Assembly: GCA_963832245.1 (NCBI GenBank)
Contig: CAWHTG010000001.1
Coordinates: 124,001-188,000, forward strand
Direction of reading: 5' to 3'
Length of the DNA: 64,000 bases
From: JABDBE01 sp963832245
GTDB lineage: Bacteria; Acidobacteriota; Terriglobia; Terriglobales; Acidobacteriaceae
In this document: piece by piece, positions 25,364 through 33,035 of the stretch
Layout: the number at the start of each line of letters is the position of its first letter
How positions within the stretch are numbered: position 1 is the stretch's first letter
Program-made: the position numbers and the translations under genes
Notes under the pieces: generated by a model
Databases searched by the model: none
Told to the model about the DNA's origin: nothing
What the model saw: only the letters and a program-made list of their open reading frames with translations

Positions 25364-25558
25364 TTATGATGCTTTGCGGTTTTGAGACTGATCGGGCTGT
25401 TCCTCCTTTGCGCCGGCATTTCTCGGCTCTCTCTGACCGTCCTGTGGCTGAGATCCCTGGCTAGGCTTGCGGTCTTGTTGCTGGCCGGACGTCTGTTTGT
25501 TCTCCTGTTGCGGCTGCTGTCCAGATTGCTGCTGCGGATTCTGTTTTTCGTCGATCAT
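25364..25558 (-). CDS. Small Gln-rich disordered protein
   Basis: 64 aa, over one third Gln, with Pro, Lys, Asp and Glu and almost no hydrophobic residues, so it should be unfolded in solution. AAGGAG lies 6 bases before ATG 25558, which argues for translation. No signal peptide. Stress-hydrophilin-type roles are known for such compositions, but nothing here proves one. Confidence 0.66.
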   Translation of the reverse strand: MIDEKQNPQQQSGQQPQQENKQTSGQQQDRKPSQGSQPQDGQREPRNAGAKEEQPDQSQNRKAS

Positions 25559-25720
25559 GTACGCTCCTTTTTGATAATTCCCAAAGTTACGCTAGACCCC
25601 CAAACCGAGTCTGAGCAATAGCGCTCATTCCAATCCAAACGGATTCGCACGCTCGGTTAGCGGTTTGTGGGAACCTCCCGCTCAGCCCCTATGCCGCACT
25701 AGCCACAGGGATGTACTTAG

Positions 25721-25903
25721 CCGCGCGTCGTCGTGAGCAGTTTGGCGTGTATCCGGTGGTCCGCCGCCGCGATGTCAGCTAAAAGCCCCGCCCTCTCGCA
25801 AAGAACGCGAGAAGGGTAGGGCACCCGCTTTTGTGTGTGGGTGAAAGCATGGGCCAGCGCCCGAGAGGGGCAGGGCATTTTTGTGTGGTGAAAACACGGG
25901 CCA
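25721..25903 (+). repeat. Dispersed repeat (family B), copy 3 plus partial copy 4
   Basis: 25721-25856 is a full copy (ccgcgcgtcgtcgtgagcag ... gtgaaagcatgggccag); 25860-25903 repeats the right end (ccgagaggggcagggcat ... acacgggccag). Gene-free stretch 25559-25982 holds only these. Confidence 0.9.
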
Positions 25904-25982
25904 GATTCAGCAGCTTAATCTGTTCGCATTTTGACCTCGCACATCATAAAATTAGAAGTACGAGACAGAAAGCAGGAGCACC

Positions 25983-27158
25983 ATGTTAACCCGAATGAAA
26001 GTGTCTAACTTTAAGGCACTGAGGAATGTCGACATCGCCCTGCGAGAACGAAATGTCCTTATTGGCCCGAACAAGTCTGGGAAAAGCACAATTCTGCAAG
26101 TTCTCAACATACTGACTCAAGTGATGAATGGCGGGGACGTCAGCAGGGCTTTCGGCGGAGAACTCGGATTTCAGCAATGGTTATGGAAGGGTCGCTCCGA
26201 AGGTGACATTCACATCGAGATTTGGGGTGAGGATACGCATGCGCAATCCCAACCGGGTAAAGAGCTCCGCGAGTTCCATTACACCATCGAGGTCGGGCTC
26301 GACGCTCTCCGGAGCGTGACTCTTAAACGAGAACTCCTAGAAGTAGTTGAGACGTCGGATGGAAAGAGTACAACCCTAATTGACGCCCAGTTAGGGACGG
26401 GCAAGAGCCGGCGTATGAATGGAGAGCCTCTGTTTGAGAATCCAGGCTCACCAGGAAAACCGTTCTTGAGTTACGAAATTCCGGGATGGGAAGCCAACGA
26501 GCTACGGAGGTACATAGCCGGATGGCACTTCTACCAACTCATTCCTGAACTGCCGAAAGTAACCGCTGCGCAGGCCTCTGCCCAACCCTTTCTCGACACC
26601 TCGGGTGCTCAGCTATCCGCTTGGTTGCACACTTTTCAAGCGAACTACCCCGAAGCGTTCAGTCGAATTGCAGAAGTTGCCAAGGAGGCATTCCCGGAAG
26701 TCGAGGCTTTGGCCACGCCTGTGTCGCAAGGTGGAACCACTTTTTTGACGAGCAAAGAGCACGGATTGAATACGCCTATCACCGTATTCCACCTTTCGGA
26801 TGGGGAATTGAAATTCCTTCAGCTCTTAAGCATCATATTCTCGCCGCTTCCTGTGAACCTGGTCTGTGTCGAGGAGCCCGAAAACCATCTCCACCCGCGG
26901 TTGTTAGAGTTGTTAATCGAGACTGCCGATCGTGTCCGAATGGAAAACGCTCCTCACGGCTCACAGGCTTTTGTAACGACTCATTCGCCGTTCCTTGTGG
27001 ACAAACTTGACCCCGAAGACGTCATTGTCGTCGAAAAGGTCGATGGAGCGACCAAATGCACTAGAGCCACGGATAAGGCCGACCTCAGGACGATGTTGGA
27101 GGAAGGTGAACTGAGTTTTGGCCGGCTCTGGTATTCCGGCGCATTGGGAGGTGTCTAA
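25983..27158 (+). CDS. AAA/ABC-type ATPase of the OLD-like group
   Basis: 391 aa. Walker A GPNKSGKST at residues 28-36, signature-like HLSDGELKFLQLLS, Walker B VCVEEPENHLHP and the switch TTHSPFLVDKL. It is the ATPase half of OLD/RloA/AriA-type proteins that lack their own TOPRIM domain. N-terminal MLTRMKVSNFKALRNVDI is typical. It ends 2 bp before a TOPRIM-like gene, so the two are translationally coupled; such pairs are often phage-defence modules (for example PARIS AriA/AriB). It is flanked by repeats and decayed genes, as in a defence hotspot. Defence role is inferred. Confidence 0.92.
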   Translation: MLTRMKVSNFKALRNVDIALRERNVLIGPNKSGKSTILQVLNILTQVMNGGDVSRAFGGELGFQQWLWKGRSEGDIHIEIWGEDTHAQSQPGKELREFHYTIEVGLDALRSVTLKRELLEVVETSDGKSTTLIDAQLGTGKSRRMNGEPLFENPGSPGKPFLSYEIPGWEANELRRYIAGWHFYQLIPELPKVTAAQASAQPFLDTSGAQLSAWLHTFQANYPEAFSRIAEVAKEAFPEVEALATPVSQGGTTFLTSKEHGLNTPITVFHLSDGELKFLQLLSIIFSPLPVNLVCVEEPENHLHPRLLELLIETADRVRMENAPHGSQAFVTTHSPFLVDKLDPEDVIVVEKVDGATKCTRATDKADLRTMLEEGELSFGRLWYSGALGGV

Positions 27159-27160
27159 GC

Positions 27161-27769
27161 TTGGCAAGAATAGGCCTCGTCTACGAGGATGAGGCCATAC
27201 GCATATTCGTCGAGATCATCGCGCCAAAGATCTTAGGCGAGGATGTCGAACTGGAAGTCCTTAAGGGTGGGTCGTGGCCGGGCATCGTCGGTGACATCCG
27301 GAACCTGCTTCAGATTCTCAATATCAAGCACATCTCGTCGCCCTTCGATTGCATTCTCGTTATTGTTGACGCAAACGGTACAGGACCGACTCACCGCGCG
27401 CAGCGCCTGATTGAAAAGGTAGGGAATCGCCAGTTCCGATTTGGCGTGCCGATTTACCACGCCATCGTGCGTCAGGTCGAGACTTGGCTCTTGGGAGACT
27501 CCGGCGCCATCAACACGGCGGCTGGGACGGCGATTCCAATTGTTGACGACCCTGAATCGCTGCTAGATGCGAAGCGCCACTTAATCCAAGTTTTGAACAA
27601 CAATCGCGGTCGACCTTACGACCGGGCATTTCAACGCGTGGTCGTCCAAAACGCCAACGTGGACCGAGTCTCAGAAAAACGCCCCGGGTTTCGGGCTTTC
27701 GTCGAGAAACTCAAAGGGTGTCGTCAACAAAGGGCACTGTTCGCTCAGGAACCAAGACCAGATAGCTAG
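27161..27769 (+). CDS. DUF4276-like/TOPRIM-type partner of the ATPase
   Basis: 202 aa from TTG 27161, with GGGAGGTG 8 bases ahead inside the end of the ATPase gene. N-terminal VYEDEAIRIFVEIIAPKILG fits the first acidic site of TOPRIM; ILVIVDANGTGP fits the second, with Asp-Ala-Asn in place of DxD; YHAIVRQVETWLLGD matches the conserved E/W/LLxD segment of DUF4276. The missing second Asp could reduce nuclease activity or mean the acid is elsewhere. Expected role: nuclease or tRNase effector controlled by the ATPase. Family is likely but not certain. Confidence 0.82.
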   Translation: MARIGLVYEDEAIRIFVEIIAPKILGEDVELEVLKGGSWPGIVGDIRNLLQILNIKHISSPFDCILVIVDANGTGPTHRAQRLIEKVGNRQFRFGVPIYHAIVRQVETWLLGDSGAINTAAGTAIPIVDDPESLLDAKRHLIQVLNNNRGRPYDRAFQRVVVQNANVDRVSEKRPGFRAFVEKLKGCRQQRALFAQEPRPDS

Positions 27770-27890
27770 AAAGGCTGGCCTACTTGTCTGATTCGAGCGC
27801 GTAGGATCCCCTTTTGACTGGCGTGAGCCCGATCTCCACAACCAATGGCTTCATAACTTGCTGGCCTCACACTGCTGCGGGTTGCCTCAC

Positions 27891-28195
27891 TTACTGTAAT
27901 GCTGCGGCGAAGGCGTCGAAGGCTTGGTCGATCTGCTGGCGGTGATGATTAGCGGGGGCTGGAAGCGGATTACGTTGCCGTGGATGCCTCCTACGCCGAC
28001 CAGGACGCCGTTGCGTAGTAGGGCGTCGCGGATGGCTTCGGCTTCGGGGGGGCTGGGGTTAGCTTTTCGTCTTTTACCAGCTCTCGCCGATCATCAGGCC
28101 CAGGCCGCGGAGTTCTCATGAGTGAGTGGTGCTCTTGCAGGGTGCGGAGTTTGGTCATGGCGCATCTGCCGATTTCGGTGGCGCGGGCTGGGAGA
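27891..28195 (-). pseudogene. Remnant of a class-III aminotransferase (C-terminal part)
   Basis: Minus-strand pieces read ATEIGRCAMTKLRTLQEHHS, then ELRGLGLMIG, ELVKDEKLTPAPPEAEAIRD, GVLVGVGGIHGNVIRFQPPL, IIT and QQIDQAFDAFAAALQ with stop TAA at 27891-27893. This is the tail of an alanine-glyoxylate-type PLP enzyme. At least three one-base shifts are needed (around HHS/ELRG, IG/ELVK and IIT/QQID). The N-terminal two thirds are gone. It lies directly upstream of murA on the other strand. The stretch 27770-28366 has no intact gene. Confidence 0.83.
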
Positions 28196-28366
28196 TTTTC
28201 TTTCTATCATTCCCACAAGGCCGAGCACTTTCGATTATCCGATTCACATCCACCAAAAACACGCTTCGCCTTTACAATGGCTCAGCATCAATGTCTCAGC
28301 ATCAAAGATAGGACGGACCCTATGGGCCTGGCGGTCGCTCACGGTCTACCAGCGTACGATATCGTT

Positions 28367-29671
28367 ATGGATAAATTCGTAATTCGCGGCGGCAATCCTC
28401 TGCTCGGAACAATTCGCGTCAGCGGCGCCAAGAACGCCGCCCTGCCGGCGATGGCCGCGGCCCTGCTTACCGAAGAACCGGTCATCCTCGAAAACATCCC
28501 GCAGGTGCGGGACATCGAGACCACTCGCAAGCTCCTGGCGGCCATGGGCGCCGAAGTCGAGCTCGGATACGGGCGCGCTCAGCATCGCACCACCATCTGC
28601 TGCAAGAACCTGACATCGCCTGAGGCCTCGTATGAACTGGTCAAGACCATGCGCGCCTCCACGCTCGTCCTAGGCCCGCTCGTAGCCCGTTGCGGCCGGG
28701 CCCGCGTCTCGCTTCCCGGAGGGTGCGCCATCGGAGGCCGGCCTATCGATCTGCATATCAAGGGGCTCGAACTTCTGGGTGCAACTATTACGCAGGATCA
28801 CGGCTACGTGGAAGCTACCGCCAAGCGGCTGCACGGGGGAGAAATTCTTTTCGACAAGATTACCGTGACCGGCACCGAAGACCTGCTGATGGCCGCCACT
28901 CTCGCTGATGGCGAAACCGTAATGCAAAATTGCGCGCGCGAGCCGGAGGTTGCAGACCTCGCCGAGTTGCTGAACAGCATGGGCGCACGCATCGAAGGCG
29001 CCGGCACTTCGACCATCCGCGTAAAGGGCGTCGACAAATTGCATGGCACGCGGCACCGCATCATTCCCGACCGCATTGAAGCTGCCACATTTATCATCGC
29101 AGGGGCACTGACGGGGGGAGACCTCAACGTGGCCGGCTGCGATCCGCATCATCTGGCCGCGCTGCTGGAGAAGCTGCATGAAGTGGGCGTGAAGACTTCA
29201 CATACCGCGGACGCGGTTCGCGTGATGGGCGACAATCCTCCGAAAGCCGCCGACATGGTGACCGAAGAATATCCCGGCTTTCCCACCGACGTGCAGGCGC
29301 AGTATATGGCTCTCGCAACCCAGGCGGACGGCAGCTCGATCATCACCGAAAACATTTTCGAGAATCGTTTCATGCACGCCCAGGAACTGGTGCGCATGGG
29401 CGCGAACATCAAGATAGAAGGACGCCGCGCCGTAGTTCGCGGCAAGACGCCGTTAAGCGCCGCCGCTGTGCTGGCTTCCGATCTGCGCGCTTCTGCATCC
29501 CTGGTGCTGGCCGCCCTGGTCGCGGACGGAGAAACCATCATTGATCGTGTCTATCACATAGATCGCGGCTACGAGAATATCGAAGAAAAACTGCGCGGCG
29601 TGGGGGCGCAGATCCGCCGCATCGGCGAAATCCTGCCCAAAAAGGCAGCTGCGCCCGCCGCTCGAGGATAG
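28367..29671 (+). CDS. murA: UDP-N-acetylglucosamine 1-carboxyvinyltransferase MurA
   Basis: 434 aa from ATG 28367; a longer frame from 28118 has no conserved residues and overlaps the aminotransferase remnant. First committed step of peptidoglycan synthesis: enolpyruvyl transfer from PEP to UDP-GlcNAc. Starts MDKFVIRGGNPLLGTIRVSG with KNAALPAMAA (Lys22-type site). Catalytic Cys is C120 in GGCAIGGRPIDLHI; the Cys form is fosfomycin-sensitive in known enzymes. DVQAQYMALATQADG and PLSAAAVLASDLRASASLVL complete the family pattern. No clear Shine-Dalgarno. Links to the NamZ/MurQ recycling genes only by pathway. Confidence 0.97.
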   Translation: MDKFVIRGGNPLLGTIRVSGAKNAALPAMAAALLTEEPVILENIPQVRDIETTRKLLAAMGAEVELGYGRAQHRTTICCKNLTSPEASYELVKTMRASTLVLGPLVARCGRARVSLPGGCAIGGRPIDLHIKGLELLGATITQDHGYVEATAKRLHGGEILFDKITVTGTEDLLMAATLADGETVMQNCAREPEVADLAELLNSMGARIEGAGTSTIRVKGVDKLHGTRHRIIPDRIEAATFIIAGALTGGDLNVAGCDPHHLAALLEKLHEVGVKTSHTADAVRVMGDNPPKAADMVTEEYPGFPTDVQAQYMALATQADGSSIITENIFENRFMHAQELVRMGANIKIEGRRAVVRGKTPLSAAAVLASDLRASASLVLAALVADGETIIDRVYHIDRGYENIEEKLRGVGAQIRRIGEILPKKAAAPAARG

Positions 29672-29917
29672 CTCCTCACTGCGGCGGGCGCAGCTTCAGG
29701 CAGAGATGGGGGGCGGCGGGAAGGGATATTCTAAAGCACTGCAAAATGATTCGGCGGTCGTAAGGGTCCGAATGTCAGCTCCGCTGACGCTAACCCATGA
29801 CCGCCTCTAAAGTACGCTCCCGAACTGCTGACAAAGTATCCGACGCGTTTGCCGTAGCCAATACGGTAAACACTGTATAAAGGCCTAGGGAGAAACTGTA
29901 TTCTTAGGGGGTTGCGA
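29672..29917. other. Gene-free gap after murA
   Basis: No gene, terminator of good form or repeat copy was recognised in this 246-bp gap; an 82-codon minus frame that overlaps it lacks a start signal. Confidence 0.5.
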
Positions 29918-30166
29918 TTATGCGGCTTCTCTAGTCGCCAGCTCTTGAGCGTAATGCCGGGCTTGTGACGGCGAGCCAATCACCCTCATCTGTTGCCAGT
30001 CATAGGGCAACTCACGGCCGCAATCCAGGCATACCACGTACATGCCTGTCAGGGCTGCAGCTGCTGGGGAACGAGAGGGCTTCCGAGCGTTGGCGCGGAT
30101 CGTCATGGGAAAACTATAGCGATTGTGCCAGCACCCGAACAAAGTATCCACTAATTTCGCGATCAT
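29918..30166 (-). CDS. Small CxxC protein, Acidobacteria-type
   Basis: 82 aa. N-terminal MIAKLVDTLFGCWHNRYSFP, a Ser/Ala/Arg linker, then TGMYVVCLDCGRELPYDWQQ, with CxxC as a single zinc knuckle. GGAGG lies 6 bases before ATG 30166. I recall similar CLDCG-.-PYDW proteins in Acidobacteria; function unknown. Only one knuckle is present, so metal binding would need a dimer. Confidence 0.78.
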   Translation of the reverse strand: MIAKLVDTLFGCWHNRYSFPMTIRANARKPSRSPAAAALTGMYVVCLDCGRELPYDWQQMRVIGSPSQARHYAQELATREAA

Positions 30167-30358
30167 GCTCGACCTCCACAGTCAACCGCTCACTTCGTCT
30201 TCGCACCCGGGATTCGTACGGTCATCACTCTAGAGTCATCTATTTAGATTCCACCTTGTAGGAAAAGGTTTCGTCCTGCTCTCCATAGTGACGAACCCAG
30301 CGCGAACGTTGCAGTTGCGGCGGTGGAAAGGCCTGCGGAATAAGGGCTTTAATGAGTT

Positions 30359-30616
30359 TCAGACGCGTTCGGGCCCGGCCTTCTTGCGCGCATGACACTT
30401 GGAGACAATAGCGGAACGAAGGCGGGTGCGAAGATCTTCGGGGAGTTCGTAAAGCTGAGAGTCGCGGTAAATCTCAATGGTCTTTTTCGTGGTATCGCAA
30501 ACCACGTAGCAGTTGTGGCACCAGGCGAGATGATCTTCCAATTCGACCTTCGTGCGTTCATCAATCACGCCATCAAGGTAGTTAGTCAGCTCGCTGAGAA
30601 ATTCCTTGCACTTCAC
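30359..30616 (-). CDS. Anti-sigma factor with zinc-binding (ZAS) domain
   Basis: 85 aa. H-x3-C-x2-C appears as HLAWCHNC, with MKCKEFLSELTNYLDG before it, the ZAS pattern of anti-sigma factors. The whole protein is soluble; there is no membrane anchor, so it may sense a cytosolic signal such as thiol oxidation, as RsrA does. GTG start at 30616 overlaps the sigma-gene stop by four bases (GTGA), which couples translation. Partner: the ECF sigma factor just upstream. Confidence 0.9.
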   Translation of the reverse strand: MKCKEFLSELTNYLDGVIDERTKVELEDHLAWCHNCYVVCDTTKKTIEIYRDSQLYELPEDLRTRLRSAIVSKCHARKKAGPERV

Positions 30617-31272
30617 TTTATGGGTTCTCCGGTTTCGGGTTTTTCTTTACCATTTGTGGGCTCGCGTCTTTCGAAGAACCGGCCAAGGCGCTCGCGTAAT
30701 TGCAGGCGGGCTCGCAACAGCCGTGACTTTACCGCGGGGATGCTGAGATCCAGCGCCTCGGCGGTTTCTTCCGTTGAAAGTCCTTCCACGTCACGAAGGA
30801 CGAAAACTGTTCTAAAACTTGCTGGCAAACCCTGTATGGTGCGGGTCAGAATATCCCGCAACTCCGCCTGATTGTATTGCTGTTCGGGATTCGGACTCCA
30901 ATCCGCGACTTCGCGCGGAAGCGAGTCTTCCTCGGTTTTAACATCTTCGTCGAGCGAAACCATGCGCTCGGGACGGCGCCGACGCAATCGCATCAACGCT
31001 TCGTTTACCGCAATGCGCACCAGCCAGGTATAAAACTTCGACTGGCCCTGAAACTGGTGCAGGTTGCTGTAAGCTTTCAGGAACGCGTCTTGCACCACAT
31101 CTTCCGCGTCTTCGCGGTTCTGCGTGATGTGCTGCGCAATCCGAAATACGTTCCGGTCGTAGCGTTTGACTAGTTCCTCAAAGGCGCCGACGTCGCCACC
31201 TTTGGCCGCTTGTACCAGCGCTAGCTCGTCAGAAACTGGCTCATCTAGTTTTGGTTGGATGGTACTCATCAT
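30613..31272 (-). CDS. ECF-type RNA polymerase sigma factor
   Basis: 219 aa. Sigma-2 region: YDRNVFRIAQHITQNREDAE followed by DVVQDAFLKAYSNLHQFQGQ; sigma-4 region: GLPASFRTVFVLRDVEGLST with the helix-turn-helix ETAEALDLSIPAVKSRLLRA. It directs RNA polymerase to a stress regulon that the sequence alone cannot name. The anti-sigma gene overlaps its 3' end. ATG 31272 and 31269 are both possible. The 530-bp upstream gap may hold its own promoter but a clear copy was not found. Confidence 0.97.
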   Translation of the reverse strand: MMSTIQPKLDEPVSDELALVQAAKGGDVGAFEELVKRYDRNVFRIAQHITQNREDAEDVVQDAFLKAYSNLHQFQGQSKFYTWLVRIAVNEALMRLRRRRPERMVSLDEDVKTEEDSLPREVADWSPNPEQQYNQAELRDILTRTIQGLPASFRTVFVLRDVEGLSTEETAEALDLSIPAVKSRLLRARLQLRERLGRFFERREPTNGKEKPETGEPIK

Positions 31273-31410
31273 TCATCCGATGCAACTATTTTCACGCCGC
31301 CCTGGATAAGGAACTGCTATTTTACCTTGGTAACCTGCGCTTGCGCGTAACTCTTTTGACGTATCGTCGGTGGAATGGTTTAGGGTGGACCGGCGGGTGA
31401 AGAAACGTCG

Positions 31411-31478
31411 AAGGCGGCGGCTGAAGCCGGGCTTTCCTGTTATTTATTGGTATGCCTGAAGGCATACCCTGATACGAA
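31411..31478. repeat. Family A repeat, variant with CCTGATACGAA tail
   Basis: ggcggctgaagccgggc hairpin, then ggtatgcctgaaggcatacc and CTGATACGAA; the tail equals that at 5107-5136. Confidence 0.7.
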
Positions 31479-31634
31479 TCGCAAGTTGTTCCGTGAGCTG
31501 CTAAGGGCTATCTGGAGAAAGTCGAGTTGATGTTTCACTCCGTAAAGCCAGTTACTTCGGTCATCAGCGTGATCGGGCAAGTGGCCGTATAATCAGAAAT
31601 TTGTTGGGGAAAACGGATGGGAGCGCTTCCCTTC

Positions 31635-31694
31635 AGGGTCTGAAGCCCGAAAAATTATGGGTTTTCCGGCGCCATTGAAGTGGTGCCCTCCCGA
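31635..31694. repeat. Family A composite repeat
   Basis: gggtctgaagcccg and ggcgccattgaagtggtgcc joined by about 20 bases, ending CTCCCGAGG. Confidence 0.7.
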
Positions 31695-31799
31695 GGCGGG
31701 CGCGGCGTTCAGTTTTGGAGCGGCATGCGCGAAGGTCAGTATTGAACGACCCGCACGAAACATTCAGCTTTTTATGCTTGGCTAAAGCGGTCAGGGCAA

Positions 31800-32933
31800 A
31801 TGGCACAGAAAACGCCGATTGATCAAATTGTCGACAAGGCAGTCTCTCAGGTCCTGGAGGGGCATCTTCCGGAGTTGCGGAAAGAGCTGGTCCGCCGGGT
31901 TCTCGATGAAGTGAAGCCGCATCTCGGAGGGTCCGCGGGTGCGGTTGGAAGCGGGGCTGCCGATCTGTTGCACGCGGTATCGGCGATTCATGCGGGAACA
32001 ACGCAAAAAGAAATTTTGCGGGCGCTGCTTGAAAGTACCTCGGGTTACAGCGGGCGAGCTGCGCTATTCGTCGTCAAATCGGGATCGGCTACGGGATGGC
32101 AGGGGCGCGGCTTTGATAACAACGAAGACGTCAAGGATTTTGCGCTGGATGTGAGCCGCCCCGCGCCAGCCCGGGTTCTGCAGGCACGAGCCGCCGTGAG
32201 TGCCGGTGCGGCAGAGATGGATACGAGATTCATTTCGCAATTCGGCGCTCCCGCTGAAGATCACATCCTGCTGATGCCGCTGCATTTGAAAGACAAGGTC
32301 GCGGCTTTGGTATATGCCGACGCCGGCACGCGAGCCGGGGGAAAAATGGATGCGGCCGCGCTCGAACTGCTAGTCTCGGCCACCAGTGCATGGCTCGAGG
32401 TGGCTTCACTGCGAAAGCAGGCGTTGAAGGAAGGCGCAACCGAGCCGGGAGCTGGGGAGAAGTTCGAAGCCCCACCAGTGCAAACCGTGTCATCTTTTTC
32501 TGATCCATTTGCGGGTCATGCACCCATGCACGCGGCGGCGGTTCCCGTCCCGGTAGAGGAGCCTGCAATGGCAGAGGCCACGGCTGAAATTGTGTCCGCG
32601 CCCTCATCGATGGCGGCAGCCGCAGCCGCGCCTGCAACCGATGCGTTCGCGCACATGACAGCGGAAGATGCCGACGTCCACCGCAAAGCGCAGCGTTTCG
32701 CCCGGCTGCTGATGGACGAGATCAAGCTCTACAACCAAGCCAAAGTGACGGAAGGCCGCAAGCACAAAGATTTGTACGATCGCCTTAAAGAAGACATCGA
32801 TAAGAGCCGGTCAACCTACCAAAAGCGCTACGGCAACACGGTGGCGGCGAGCGCGGATTACCTTTCCAGCGAACTCATTCGCAGCCTGGCCGAGGATGAT
32901 GTTTCGCTGCTCGGACCGAATTTTCACCGCTAG
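31800..32933 (+). CDS. GAF-domain-like protein with helical tail
   Basis: 377 aa. Helical N-terminus (DQIVDKAVSQVLEGHLPELR), then a GAF-like fold (about residues 60-195: TTQKEILRALLESTSGYSGR, LFVVKSG, LLMPLHLKDKVAALVYADAG, LLVSATSAWLEVASL), then a Pro/Ala linker and a conserved basic helix (HRKAQRFARLLMDEIKLYNQ, VTEGRKHKDLYDRLKED). GAF domains bind small ligands or mediate signalling; no ligand can be named. No enzyme domain is attached, so it may scaffold a partner. Cytoplasmic. Confidence 0.83.
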   Translation: MAQKTPIDQIVDKAVSQVLEGHLPELRKELVRRVLDEVKPHLGGSAGAVGSGAADLLHAVSAIHAGTTQKEILRALLESTSGYSGRAALFVVKSGSATGWQGRGFDNNEDVKDFALDVSRPAPARVLQARAAVSAGAAEMDTRFISQFGAPAEDHILLMPLHLKDKVAALVYADAGTRAGGKMDAAALELLVSATSAWLEVASLRKQALKEGATEPGAGEKFEAPPVQTVSSFSDPFAGHAPMHAAAVPVPVEEPAMAEATAEIVSAPSSMAAAAAAPATDAFAHMTAEDADVHRKAQRFARLLMDEIKLYNQAKVTEGRKHKDLYDRLKEDIDKSRSTYQKRYGNTVAASADYLSSELIRSLAEDDVSLLGPNFHR

Positions 32934-32955
32934 TTCCGCCCTCCAACGTTCTCGT

Positions 32956-32999
32956 CTCCCATCCTTTCGCAAAAAGGCGAGAAAGAGTGGGCCACCCCT
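32956..32999. repeat. Hairpin related to family B core
   Basis: cctttcgc-aaaaa-ggcgagaaag followed by agtgggccacccc; resembles the hairpin-plus-gggcaccc core of the family-B repeat. It could end transcription of the GAF-like gene. Confidence 0.5.
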
Positions 33000-33035
33000 T
33001 AGCTTGCAATCCGCCTCTGCGAGGTCCGTCCTGGC

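Larger units (their letters stand above)
31273..31799. other. Intergenic stretch with two family-A repeats
   Basis: Apart from repeat copies at 31411-31478 and 31635-31694, nothing coding is seen; frames on either strand are short and unmarked. Confidence 0.6.

Noticed and set aside
29731..29979. 82-codon minus-strand frame
   Set aside because: Overlaps the well-marked CxxC gene in another frame and has no start signal.
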